From: Vibrio aestuarianus
Lineage (GTDB): Bacteria; Pseudomonadota; Gammaproteobacteria; Enterobacterales; Vibrionaceae
Length of the DNA stretch: 64,000 bases
Assembly: GCF_012395185.1 (NCBI RefSeq)
Contig: NZ_JAAZTU010000017.1
Coordinates: 1-64,000, forward strand
Reading direction: 5' to 3'
A program made the translations under genes and the position numbers. Below, piece by piece: positions 51,784 to 60,350 of the stretch. The stretch's first letter is position 1, and every line of letters starts with the position of its first letter. Below the pieces are notes generated by a model, which saw only the letters and a program-made list of their open reading frames with translations, had not been told where the DNA came from and did no database searches.

Positions 51784-51860
51784 GGTGGCTATAGCTCAGT
51801 TGGTAGAGCCCTGGATTGTGATTCCGGTGGTCGCGAGTTCGAATCTCGTTAGCCACCCCA
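51784..51860 (+). tRNA. tRNA-His (anticodon GTG), copy 2
   Basis: Exact repeat of the tRNA-His at 51504, including the flanking AGT before it. The His-Pro pair looks tandemly duplicated. Confidence 0.97.
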
Positions 51861-51868
51861 TTGATTTT

Positions 51869-51940
<72 letters not shown>

Positions 51941-51945
<5 letters not shown>

Positions 51946-52233
51946 CTATAAAGAAGCCTCAGTCGAAAGACTGGGGCTTTTTTGCGTCTGTGTATTGTAT
52001 GAGTAACGATAGAATGGGGCCGGGGGTTCGCCTGATGTTCCAGATCTGGCTCTTCAGCGACCACTATAAGAAGCCTCAGTCGAAAGACTGGGGCTTTTTT
52101 ACATCTGTGCTTTTTTACATCAGTGTATTGTATTAGTCACGATAGATGGGGTCGGGGGTTCGCCTGATGTTCCAGATCTGGCTCTTCATCGACCACTATA
52201 AAGAAGCCTCAGTCGAAAGACTGGGGCTTTTTT
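51941..52233 (+). repeat. tandem remnants of tRNA-Pro tail plus terminator
   Basis: The string GACCACTATAA(A)GAAGCC and the hairpin AGCCTCAGTC-gaaa-GACTGGGGCT with T run occur three times (hairpins at 51955, 52072 and 52205), at spacings of 118 and 132 bases. Before copies 2 and 3 lie decayed T arms of tRNA-Pro (GTCGGGGGTTCG, then CTCTTCATCGACCACTA) split by an identical insert CCTGATGTTCCAGATCTGG. Only the first hairpin follows an intact tRNA. Confidence 0.9.
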
Positions 52234-52261
52234 ACATCTATGCTTTTTTGCATCTGTGTTT

Positions 52262-52823
52262 GACTTCTCACCTCAATTTTAACGTACGAATACCACTATT
52301 GATTCCTTACTCATTATGGCAGTGGATTATTATTTTCTTATCCGTAAATCTCAAATTTAAACTTAGTCTAATCAACTGCCATTTATGCTGTATGGTGGTT
52401 TTTAGTTTGGCATTCGGTTTGAAAATCTAGTTTTTGTTTCTGTTATGTTGCGTTTTTTGCCGTAAAATAGTTTGAGATTTTATTCTGGTGTTTTTTTTAG
52501 AATATATCGATGGTAGGCAATTTTTTAGCGATTAAGGCTATATTTAAAGGTGATTAATGACGTGCCAGAATATTGGTAAGACCAATGCTTCATGCATATG
52601 TCATGCATAAAAATACGATTTTACTGCTTTGCTTTTAGGCGATATCGATTTTTTATCCTATGGATGTTGCTTTTCTGTGAAATATTTGCCAAATTGATGG
52701 GCTTATAAATTACCAGAATATTGTACTGGTAAGAATGGATTCAATTTGACTGACTTTGAGCCTAATTTGGTTTGAGTTAGTTGCAGACAGGGCAGAATAT
52801 TGCCAAAGCCGTAGAGGTCTGGG
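52262..52823. other. AT-rich spacer before the peptide ABC operon
   Basis: About 560 bases of strongly AT-rich DNA with no convincing gene. It presumably holds the promoter of the ABC operon, but I cannot single out -35/-10 boxes. AGAGGTCTGGG just before 52824 may serve as the ribosome site. Confidence 0.5.
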
Positions 52824-54539
52824 ATGTCACTTTTAGAAGTTAAAAACCTGCGTATAGAATATCCGTCACGTCATGGTGTGCATGCTGCAGTAAAATCACT
52901 GTCGTTCAATATTGAACGAGGTGAAATTGTTGGTGTGGTCGGTGAATCTGGCGCTGGGAAATCAACCGTAGGTAACGCTGTTATCGATTTATTGAGCCCT
53001 CCTGGCCTGATCGCCAGTGGTGAGGTATTCCTCGATGGCGAAAAAATATCGGGCTTATCTCCTGAGCAGATGCGCAGTGTACGCGGTTCTAAAATCGGTT
53101 TCATCTTCCAAGATCCGATGACATCATTAAATCCTCTTTTCACAGTTGAACACCAACTCACTGAAACGATTCACGCTAACATGAAGGTTAGCGAAGAAGA
53201 AGCTTACCAACGAGCGCTTTCATTAATGAATCAGGTTGGTATTCCTCAACCTGAGAACCGTTTGAAGCAGTATCCGCACCAATTTTCTGGTGGTATGCGT
53301 CAGCGTGTGGTTATTGCTATTGCGCTTGCTGGCGAACCTGATCTCATCATTGCCGATGAGCCAACCACAGCGCTGGATGTTTCGATTCAAGACCAAATTC
53401 TAAGCCTGATCCGCGATCTTTGCATAAAGAACAATGTGGGCTGCATGTTGGTTACCCACGACATGGGCGTTGTGTCTAATGTTACAGACCGAGTTGCGGT
53501 AATGTATCGCGGTGACTTAGTTGAATTTGGCCCAACCGCTAAAGTCTTGGGCGCACCTGATCACTCATACACTCGCAGCTTGATTTCTGCGGTTCCACGT
53601 TCAGATAAGAAACTCGACCGTTTCCCACTAGTAAGTTATATCGAAGAAGCTAGTGAGCTAAAGCCGTTAGATGTGAAAAACCACTGGCTAGGCCAAAGTC
53701 AGGACAATCGTCAATACACAGGTCCACTGCTGACTGTCGAAAACGTCAATCTTCGTTTTACTACCAAAGATTCGCTATTTGAAAGTCGTCGTGAATACGT
53801 GCAAGCCTCGAATAATGTCAGTTTTGATGTATTTGAAGGTGAAACATTTGGTTTGGTCGGGGAGTCTGGCTCTGGTAAATCGACGATCGCGCGAGTCATT
53901 GCCGGACTGTACGCACCGAATTCGGGCAAAGTGTGTTTTGAAGGTATTGATTTGACAGGTCTTAAATCGGAAAAAGAACGTCGCCCAATGCGTCGACAAA
54001 TGCAGATGGTTTTCCAAAACCCATATACGTCGATGAACCCGCGCATGAAAATATTCGATATCATCGCAGAACCAATCCGTTTTCATAAATTAACCAACAG
54101 TGAATCAGAAACACGCCAAATTGTTAATGATCTTCTAGAGCATGTTGGTCTTGGTAAAATGGCAGGGGTGAAATACCCACATGAGTTTTCTGGTGGCCAG
54201 CGTCAGCGTATTTCTATTGCTCGTGCCTTGGCTACTCGTCCTCGTCTATTGATTTGTGATGAACCAACCTCAGCATTGGATGTTTCGGTACAAGCACAAA
54301 TTCTCAACCTACTGAAAGATCTTCAAGATGAGTTGAATTTAACCATGTTGTTTATCAGCCATGATTTACCGGTTATTCGCCAGATGTGCGACCGCGTAGG
54401 GGTGATGCAAATGGGAACCTTGCTGGAAGTTGCTCCTACCGAGCAATTGTTTACTTCACCACAGCATGAATATAGCCAGCATTTGATTTCTTTAATGCCT
54501 GAATTTACAGGTTTAAGAGAAGATGTAGTAACGGCATAA
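52824..54539 (+). CDS. fused oligopeptide-type ABC transporter ATPase (DppD-DppF-like)
   Basis: 571 residues with two complete ATPase modules, about 1-260 and 295-565. Module 1: GESGAGKSTVG, FSGGMRQR, LIIADEPTTALD. Module 2: GESGSGKSTIA, FSGGQRQR, LLICDEPTSALD. Both carry the C-terminal oligopeptide extension (YTRSLISAVP and YSQHLISLMP). It powers uptake through the two permeases downstream. Most Dpp/Opp systems have separate D and F proteins; here they are fused. Start of the operon. Confidence 0.93.
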   Translation: MSLLEVKNLRIEYPSRHGVHAAVKSLSFNIERGEIVGVVGESGAGKSTVGNAVIDLLSPPGLIASGEVFLDGEKISGLSPEQMRSVRGSKIGFIFQDPMTSLNPLFTVEHQLTETIHANMKVSEEEAYQRALSLMNQVGIPQPENRLKQYPHQFSGGMRQRVVIAIALAGEPDLIIADEPTTALDVSIQDQILSLIRDLCIKNNVGCMLVTHDMGVVSNVTDRVAVMYRGDLVEFGPTAKVLGAPDHSYTRSLISAVPRSDKKLDRFPLVSYIEEASELKPLDVKNHWLGQSQDNRQYTGPLLTVENVNLRFTTKDSLFESRREYVQASNNVSFDVFEGETFGLVGESGSGKSTIARVIAGLYAPNSGKVCFEGIDLTGLKSEKERRPMRRQMQMVFQNPYTSMNPRMKIFDIIAEPIRFHKLTNSESETRQIVNDLLEHVGLGKMAGVKYPHEFSGGQRQRISIARALATRPRLLICDEPTSALDVSVQAQILNLLKDLQDELNLTMLFISHDLPVIRQMCDRVGVMQMGTLLEVAPTEQLFTSPQHEYSQHLISLMPEFTGLREDVVTA

Positions 54540-54647
54540 GCCGCAATAATGACTAACTGATATATAACCACCAAGCTTGCTTGGGATTAATAAACAGAAG
54601 CAAATACAACAACTAGGGATTTGGATTCCCGCATAAGGAGTTATGCA

Positions 54648-56204
54648 ATGAAAACCATGAAAAGCAAATTAGCAGTGGCTTTAATGGCTGCAGGTTTGAG
54701 CTTTGCAGCAAGCGCGGCAGATATTACTGTCGCTTACGATGCTGACCCAGTGTCACTTGACCCGCATGAGCAGCTATCTGGCGGCACACTGCAAATGTCT
54801 CACATGGTGTTTGATCCTCTAGTTCGTTACACCCAGACATTTGATTTTGAACCTCGCCTTGCTGAAAAATGGGAGCGTGTTGATGAAACAACCTTCCGCT
54901 TTAACCTACGTAAAGGTGTTAAGTTCCATTCTGGTAACGAACTAACGGCAGACGACGTGGTATGGACGTTTGAGCGACTACAAAATTCTCCTGACTTCAA
55001 AGCTATCTTTGAACCTTATGAGAAAATGGTAAAAGTAGACGATTACACCGTCGAAATCGTATCGAAAGGTGCTTACCCACTGGTTCTGCAAACGGCGACT
55101 TACATTTTCCCAATGGATAGCAAGTTCTATTCAGGTAAAACGGACGACGGTAAAGATAAGTCTGAAGTGGTGAAACATGGTAACTCTTTCGCTTCAACTC
55201 ATGTTTCAGGTACAGGTCCATTTGTCGTAACGTCACGTGAGCAAGGCGTAAAAGTTGAATTTGCACGCTTCAATGATTACTGGGATAAAGCATCTAAAGG
55301 TAACGTTGATAAATTAACGTTGGTGCCAATTAAAGAAGATGCAACACGTGTTGCAGCGCTGCTTTCTGGCGATGTAGATATGATTGCACCAGTTGCACCG
55401 AATGACCACAAACGTGTTGAGCAAGCGAAAGGCATTGATCTAGTGACCTTACCTGGTACACGTATCATTACTTTCCAAATGAACCAAAATAGCAATGAAG
55501 CACTGAAAGATGTACGAGTACGTCAAGCGATCGTTCATGCGATTAACAATGAAGGTATTGTTGATAAGATCATGAAAGGTTTTGCAACAGCGGCTGGTCA
55601 ACAAGGCCCTTCAGGCTATGCAGGTTATGATGCCAACCTTGTTCCACGTTACGATCTGAAAAAAGCGAAAGCGTTGATGAAAGAAGCCGGTTACGAAAAA
55701 GGCTTCACACTGACAATGATCGCTCCTAATAACCGTTACGTGAACGATGCGAAAGTAGCGCAAGCGGCAGCAGCTATGCTGTCTAAGATCGGCATTAAAG
55801 TTGATCTAAAAACCATGCCAAAAGCGCAATACTGGCCAGAGTTTGATAAATGTGCAGCAGATATGTTGATGATCGGTTGGCACTCAGATACTGAAGATTC
55901 AGCGAACTTCTCTGAATTCCTAACCATGACTCGTAACGAAGAGACAGGTAAAGGTCAGTACAACTGTGGTCACTACTCAAACCCTGAAGTTGACAAGTTA
56001 GTTGAAGCATCAAACGTAGAAACTGATCCTGCAAAACGTGCTGCGATGCTACAAAAAGTAGAAACAACGCTATACAACGATGCAGCATTTGTTCCTCTAC
56101 ATTGGCAGAACCTAGCGTGGGGTGCGAAATCTACACTGGATATCAAACCAATTGTTAACGCGATGGAATTCCCTTACTTCGGTGACCTCGTCGTAAGCGA
56201 ATAA
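54648..56204 (+). CDS. peptide-type ABC substrate-binding protein (family 5)
   Basis: 518 residues from the ATG at 54648, with AAGGAG 8 bases upstream. Signal peptide KSKLAVALMAAGLSFAASA, no lipobox, so a soluble periplasmic protein. Family 5 features: VAYDADPVSLDPHEQLSGG, EPRLAEKWERVDETTFRFNLRKGVKFH and LTADDVVWTFERL. The ligand (peptide, nickel or other) cannot be inferred. Placing the binding protein between ATPase and permeases is unusual for dpp. Confidence 0.92.
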   Translation: MKTMKSKLAVALMAAGLSFAASAADITVAYDADPVSLDPHEQLSGGTLQMSHMVFDPLVRYTQTFDFEPRLAEKWERVDETTFRFNLRKGVKFHSGNELTADDVVWTFERLQNSPDFKAIFEPYEKMVKVDDYTVEIVSKGAYPLVLQTATYIFPMDSKFYSGKTDDGKDKSEVVKHGNSFASTHVSGTGPFVVTSREQGVKVEFARFNDYWDKASKGNVDKLTLVPIKEDATRVAALLSGDVDMIAPVAPNDHKRVEQAKGIDLVTLPGTRIITFQMNQNSNEALKDVRVRQAIVHAINNEGIVDKIMKGFATAAGQQGPSGYAGYDANLVPRYDLKKAKALMKEAGYEKGFTLTMIAPNNRYVNDAKVAQAAAAMLSKIGIKVDLKTMPKAQYWPEFDKCAADMLMIGWHSDTEDSANFSEFLTMTRNEETGKGQYNCGHYSNPEVDKLVEASNVETDPAKRAAMLQKVETTLYNDAAFVPLHWQNLAWGAKSTLDIKPIVNAMEFPYFGDLVVSE

Positions 56205-56215
56205 TTACTTAAGCA

Positions 56216-56275
56216 ATGCCGTTACTTCGGTAGCGGCACTTAAGCCATTCAAGGCATCCGCAGTTGGATGCCTTA
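56216..56275 (+). repeat. two stem-loops after the binding-protein gene
   Basis: TGCCGtTAC-ttcg-GTAgCGGCA (56216-56238) and AAGGCATCC-gcagtt-GGATGCCTT (56251-56275), without a T run. Such stems at the end of a binding-protein gene usually protect its mRNA and raise its level over the permeases. Confidence 0.7.
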
Positions 56276-56400
56276 TTAAGATTTAGGTACTTAGCTTTGT
56301 TTCAGTCGGTTAGGTGCCATTTTTGAGACTGAATTTCTCCGTTCCTATTAAAGTTATTAAATTTTAAAAAGAACCATCATGGATAGTTAAGGGGCAAGGA

Positions 56401-57378
56401 ATGTTTTCGTTTCTGGTCAAGCGCCTGTTTCAGGCACTGATAGTGATGTTTGTGATCAGTTTAGTGGCGTTTGCCATTCAGGATAACCTGGGCGATCCGT
56501 TGCGTGAGCTTGTTGGGCAATCTGTTTCAGAAGCCGAGCGTCAAGCACTGCGTGACGAACTGGGCCTCAATGATCCTTTCGTTACCAAATACACTCGTTT
56601 TATTACCGCTGCCGTTCAAGGTGACTTAGGCACATCTTATTTTTTCAAACGTCCAGCCGTTGACGTGATTTTAGACAAGTTAGTTGCCACGCTAGAGCTC
56701 GTGCTAGGTGCAACCATCATCATCATTGTTTGCTCGATTCCTTTGGGTGTGTATACCGCCATTCATCCCAAGAGCTTCTTTACTAAGGTCGTGATGGCCG
56801 GCAGTAGTATCGGTATTTCCATCCCCGTGTTTTTGACCGCGATTATGTTGATGTATGTATTTTCTATCGCCTTGGGCTGGCTGCCTTCTTACGGGCGTGG
56901 CGAAACCGCTAACTGGTTAGGTTGGGAGTCAGGCTTTTTCACTCTTGATGGGTTAGCGCACCTTGTTTTGCCGTGTGTATCACTGGCATCGATCATGCTA
57001 CCGCTGTTTATCCGTTTGGTGCGTTCTGAAATGCTAGAGGTATTGAGTTCTGAATACATTAAATTTGCCAAAGCAAAAGGCTTGGCATTGAACAAAATTT
57101 ATTATCAACATGCGTTGAAGAACACCATGCTACCAGTATTAACAGTAGGTGGTGTCCAAATCGGTACTATGGTGGCGTACACCATTTTAACCGAAACTGT
57201 TTTCCAGTGGCCGGGTACAGGCTTTCTTTTCCTTGAAGCCATCAACCGTGTCGATACTCCGTTGATCACCGCCTACGTTATTTTTGTGGGTTTGATTTTC
57301 GTGGTGACCAATACCATTGTTGACCTGCTATATGGGCTTATTAACCCAACCGTTAACCTAACTGGAAAAGGAGCTTAA
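56401..57378 (+). CDS. peptide-type ABC permease (DppB-like)
   Basis: 325 residues, six membrane segments. Starts MFSFLVKRLFQALIVMFVISLVAFAI, as in DppB/OppB. The cytoplasmic coupling loop is EYIKFAKAKGLALNKIYYQHALKNTMLPVLT. AAGGGGCAAGGA precedes the ATG. Pairs with the DppC-like permease 2 bases downstream. Confidence 0.93.
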   Translation: MFSFLVKRLFQALIVMFVISLVAFAIQDNLGDPLRELVGQSVSEAERQALRDELGLNDPFVTKYTRFITAAVQGDLGTSYFFKRPAVDVILDKLVATLELVLGATIIIIVCSIPLGVYTAIHPKSFFTKVVMAGSSIGISIPVFLTAIMLMYVFSIALGWLPSYGRGETANWLGWESGFFTLDGLAHLVLPCVSLASIMLPLFIRLVRSEMLEVLSSEYIKFAKAKGLALNKIYYQHALKNTMLPVLTVGGVQIGTMVAYTILTETVFQWPGTGFLFLEAINRVDTPLITAYVIFVGLIFVVTNTIVDLLYGLINPTVNLTGKGA

Positions 57379-57380
57379 CC

Positions 57381-58319
57381 ATGAGCCAATTTGCTGCTGC
57401 TCCATCTCGTTGGGAGCGTTTCAAACAGTCTGATTTTCTTTATCATTTCTTGCGCGATAAAGTTGCGATGACCAGTTTTGCCATCTTCCTGATGTTCTTA
57501 ACTCTGTCTATCGCGGCACCATTAATTGCGCCAAGCAACCCGTACGATCTGTCATCGATTGATATTATGGATGCTGAATTACCACCATCATGGATGGATG
57601 GTGGAGAAGAACGCTTTATTTTGGGTACTGATGAGCAAGGTCGCGACATATTCTCAACCATGCTTTATGGCTCTCGTTTATCATTGACGATTGGCTTTCT
57701 TGCGGTTGGTTTACAGTTAATTCTGGGGATTGTGATTGGTCTTTCTGCCGGTTATTTTGGTGGCCGTATTGATAGCTTTTTGATGCGTTTTGCTGATGTT
57801 CAGTTGTCATTTTCGACCATGATGGTGGCGATCATTGTTTCGGCTATTTTTAAAGCCAGTTTTGGCAGCGAGTTCTACAGCCAATATGCAGTGGTAATGT
57901 TGGTAGTGATTATTGGCGTTGCAGAATGGCCGCAATATGCACGTACCATTCGAGCCTCTGTATTGGCAGAGAAGAAGAAAGAGTATGTGGAAGCAGCTCG
58001 TGTGATGGGCTTTAAAGCGCCACGCATTATGTTCCGTCATATTCTACCGAACTGTTTGTCGCCAATTTTGGTTATCTCTACGGTACAAATTGCCAACGCC
58101 ATCATGTCTGAGGCGGCACTTTCTTTCCTTGGTTTAGGTTTGCCGGTCGACCAACCGTCACTTGGTGCGCTGATCAGTATTGGTTTTAACTACATATTCT
58201 CTGGCGCGTGGTGGATTACTGCATTCCCAGGTTTTGTGTTGGTCACGTTGGTTTTGGTTATCAATTTACTCGGTGACTGGTTACGCGATGTGTTCAACCC
58301 TAAGATCTATAAAGGGTGA
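57381..58319 (+). CDS. peptide-type ABC permease (DppC-like)
   Basis: 312 residues, six membrane segments. The N-terminal OppC-type helix (VAMTSFAIFLMFLTLSIAAPLIAPSNPYD) is followed by FILGTDEQGRDIFSTMLYGSRLSLTIGF, diagnostic for the family. Coupling loop KKEYVEAARVMGFKAPRIMFRHILPNCLSPI. Last gene of the ABC operon. Confidence 0.93.
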   Translation: MSQFAAAPSRWERFKQSDFLYHFLRDKVAMTSFAIFLMFLTLSIAAPLIAPSNPYDLSSIDIMDAELPPSWMDGGEERFILGTDEQGRDIFSTMLYGSRLSLTIGFLAVGLQLILGIVIGLSAGYFGGRIDSFLMRFADVQLSFSTMMVAIIVSAIFKASFGSEFYSQYAVVMLVVIIGVAEWPQYARTIRASVLAEKKKEYVEAARVMGFKAPRIMFRHILPNCLSPILVISTVQIANAIMSEAALSFLGLGLPVDQPSLGALISIGFNYIFSGAWWITAFPGFVLVTLVLVINLLGDWLRDVFNPKIYKG

Positions 58320-58360
58320 TGTGAATTCATTGATTTTTTGATCAAAAGATACCTACACTA

Positions 58361-58390
58361 AGAGCTGCAGAATAATGCGGCTCTTTTTTT
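58361..58390 (+). terminator. terminator after the peptide ABC operon
   Basis: AGAGCtGC-agaataat-GCgGCTCT followed by seven T residues. Confidence 0.88.
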
Positions 58391-58544
58391 GCATGATTTT
58401 TGTACTCGCGCTATTTGCTGGCATTATTTTGACGAGTTAATTTTCATTCGTTTGCTATCTCACAGAAGTTTCAAATAGTTAGGGTATGGTATGAAGATGT
58501 TGAACATTGAACGAGCAATGTTGTTACTATAATTAACAAATAAT

Positions 58545-59450
58545 ATGGATATGAGTATGGGTCTGATGCTGAAAAATATGCTTCGCACCGTTTCGAGCTT
58601 GACACTATTGGCTCTTCCTGCCTTTTTCCAACCCGTATGGGCGGAAGATTTTCTCTGTGATGCAACACAAGCATCGACCAATCAATTACCGGTTTTGGAT
58701 AAGGCATGTCCTATTGGTCAAGGGCTATGGGGCAAACAAAAGCCCAAAAGTCAGTCTTCAAATTTTTGGATTCAATGCGGAGTATTGAGTAAGCCCTTGC
58801 CGCTACAAAAAGCTAAATTGTTTTATGCACATATCTCTACCGACGTTTGGCTTAAACCAGAAGCCAACACCTACCGCTGTTTGATTGGCCCTTATACTGA
58901 CTATGCGCAAGCACAGAAAGAGCTACCGTTAATACAAAAAGTACCTGGATACAAAGAAGCGTTTATTCGTGAAGTGCAAAGAAGCAATGGTCAGGCTGCG
59001 GCTTCAGTACAAAAACCGAAAGCGCCAGCACCCGTTGCCACTAAAAAGCCTCAGGCTAAACCCAAAGCACAGCCGAAAACATTAGCGGAAGTTCCTAAAG
59101 CTCAAGCGACAGCGGCTAGCAATATGACTATTCGCTTGAGCGCTACAACCAATGGCATTGAATACCAAGTGCCGCATATCACCTCTGGTGATGACCAGTT
59201 TTATATGGAACATGGGTTAGCTTGGAATCGTTTAAGTTATGATTCGGCAGAAAAAACCTGTGCCACACTCAACATGCGTTTGGCTACTGAAGAAGAGTGG
59301 CAGCGTCTGCTTGATTCAAAACTGATGAAAAGTGATCAATGGCCAATGCATCTTCCGTATTGGGGATGGGGTAAAAAAGGGTTGTTTACCAGTGGTAAGG
59401 TTAGCCAGCTTAAAGGCTCATCTCTACTCAATGTTATTTGTGTGAAGTAG
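58545..59450 (+). CDS. secreted SPOR-domain protein
   Basis: 301 residues; the exact ATG among several near 58545-58566 is uncertain. Signal peptide about 10-33 (TVSSLTLLALPAFFQPVWA). A SPOR-like domain at about 73-145 (FWIQCGVLSKPLPLQKAKLFYA, YRCLIGPYTDYAQAQKEL) suggests binding to denuded peptidoglycan. A Pro/Lys/Ala linker (about 150-190) leads to a C-terminal domain whose SAEKTCATLNMRLATEEEWQRL recalls the formylglycine-generating-enzyme/sulfatase-modifying fold; that likeness is inference. Last core-type gene before the accessory region. Confidence 0.82.
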   Translation: MDMSMGLMLKNMLRTVSSLTLLALPAFFQPVWAEDFLCDATQASTNQLPVLDKACPIGQGLWGKQKPKSQSSNFWIQCGVLSKPLPLQKAKLFYAHISTDVWLKPEANTYRCLIGPYTDYAQAQKELPLIQKVPGYKEAFIREVQRSNGQAAASVQKPKAPAPVATKKPQAKPKAQPKTLAEVPKAQATAASNMTIRLSATTNGIEYQVPHITSGDDQFYMEHGLAWNRLSYDSAEKTCATLNMRLATEEEWQRLLDSKLMKSDQWPMHLPYWGWGKKGLFTSGKVSQLKGSSLLNVICVK

Positions 59451-59460
59451 CATTTAACTA

Positions 59461-59487
59461 AAAATCCCGCATTTCGCGGGATTTTTA
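59461..59487 (+). terminator. terminator after the SPOR gene
   Basis: AAAATCCCGC-attt-CGCGGGATTTTT, 10 bases past the stop. Confidence 0.93.
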
Positions 59488-59509
59488 AATTAATACAAAG
59501 GGTTACCTC

Positions 59510-59659
59510 ATGGTATCATCATACCATTTATATTCTTCTCTGGAAATTTTCTGGAAACCTTGTGATAGCAAGCTATAAGGACAGTTTTCCAGAAAAGACA
59601 AAAAATGGGTTAAAATTTAAGAATATTTAAGTCTGGAAAATTTATTTTCCAGACTTAAA
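59510..59659. repeat. repeat-rich spacer at the core/accessory boundary
   Basis: ATGGTAT-catc-ATACCAT (59510-59527) is followed by five copies of the octamer TCTGGAAA: direct at 59539, 59550 and 59632, inverted at 59586 and 59646. The last two form a perfect inverted repeat with 15-bp arms (TTTAAGTCTGGAAAA and its complement) around a 4-base loop (59626-59659). It lies past the stop of the leftward operon. It could be its terminator, a recombination site or protein-binding repeats. Confidence 0.7.
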
Positions 59660-59663
59660 TTCA

Positions 59664-60350
59664 TTAAAAAAGAGGACCTATAGGTCTCGGAGTTGGGGGG
59701 ATTATAGAATTGATATCAGTTTCTTGTACTTGAAATGTGTCTGCGTTAACGAAACCACAATGAACTGGAAAGCGTTTATAGTGTGATGTGTTTTTGCTCC
59801 ACCTTAATGCTGAGTACCCTCCCATAATACGATGTCCTACCCACCGTTCATCTATAAGCTTGTAGCCACTTGGTTTGTTTAAGAGTAAAAGGCTTCCCAT
59901 AAATTGAAGCCATTGAGTATTTGTTAATAGTCGATTGCCATAACCATGAAATGATCGACCACTTTCGTATAGGTTGAAGCCCATGTTCCAATATCGACAT
60001 AGTTCTTTAATAGCCTCTGACGCAGAAGGTGTAGAGCCTTTTGAGCCAAAGTCTATCATTGGAATATGGTAGCATTCATTGTTAAAGAATACTTTTGAAT
60101 GTACCGCTAGTTCAGTCTCTGGCTCTAGAGACATCAACATCTCAAGAAGTGAACTCTCGTTCACTTGAACGATTGGTACCAAAAATGTTGATCTGTAGTC
60201 ATTGAAAGATTGGGGGACGTACTGGTACCTACTCATCTCTAGTCGAGCATTACTATTTATCCAAGGAGCCAATACCTGTGCCACCCAAGCTACAGGGTGG
60301 CGACTTAGTTTCATACCGTGGAAACTGTTATCTGTATGATTATTTAACAT
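59664..60350 (-). CDS. unrecognised protein, primase-like motifs, dGTPase partner
   Basis: 228 residues from the ATG at 60350, with AAAGGGG 5 bases upstream. It overlaps the dGTPase gene by 11 bases, so the two are coupled. No signal or membrane segment. I do not firmly recognise it. Three spaced motifs recall the archaeo-eukaryotic primase (AEP) superfamily: YHIPMIDFGSKG with D100, YESGRSFHGYG with S133-x-H135, and YKLIDERWV with D167, then a basic stretch GGYSALRWSKNTSHYKRFP. The spacing (35 and 32 residues) is close to that of plasmid primases. The usual second acid of motif I is Gly102, so metal-dependent catalysis may be lost. A Pro-rich tail ends the protein. Confidence 0.75.
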   Translation of the reverse strand: MLNNHTDNSFHGMKLSRHPVAWVAQVLAPWINSNARLEMSRYQYVPQSFNDYRSTFLVPIVQVNESSLLEMLMSLEPETELAVHSKVFFNNECYHIPMIDFGSKGSTPSASEAIKELCRYWNMGFNLYESGRSFHGYGNRLLTNTQWLQFMGSLLLLNKPSGYKLIDERWVGHRIMGGYSALRWSKNTSHYKRFPVHCGFVNADTFQVQETDINSIIPPTPRPIGPLF

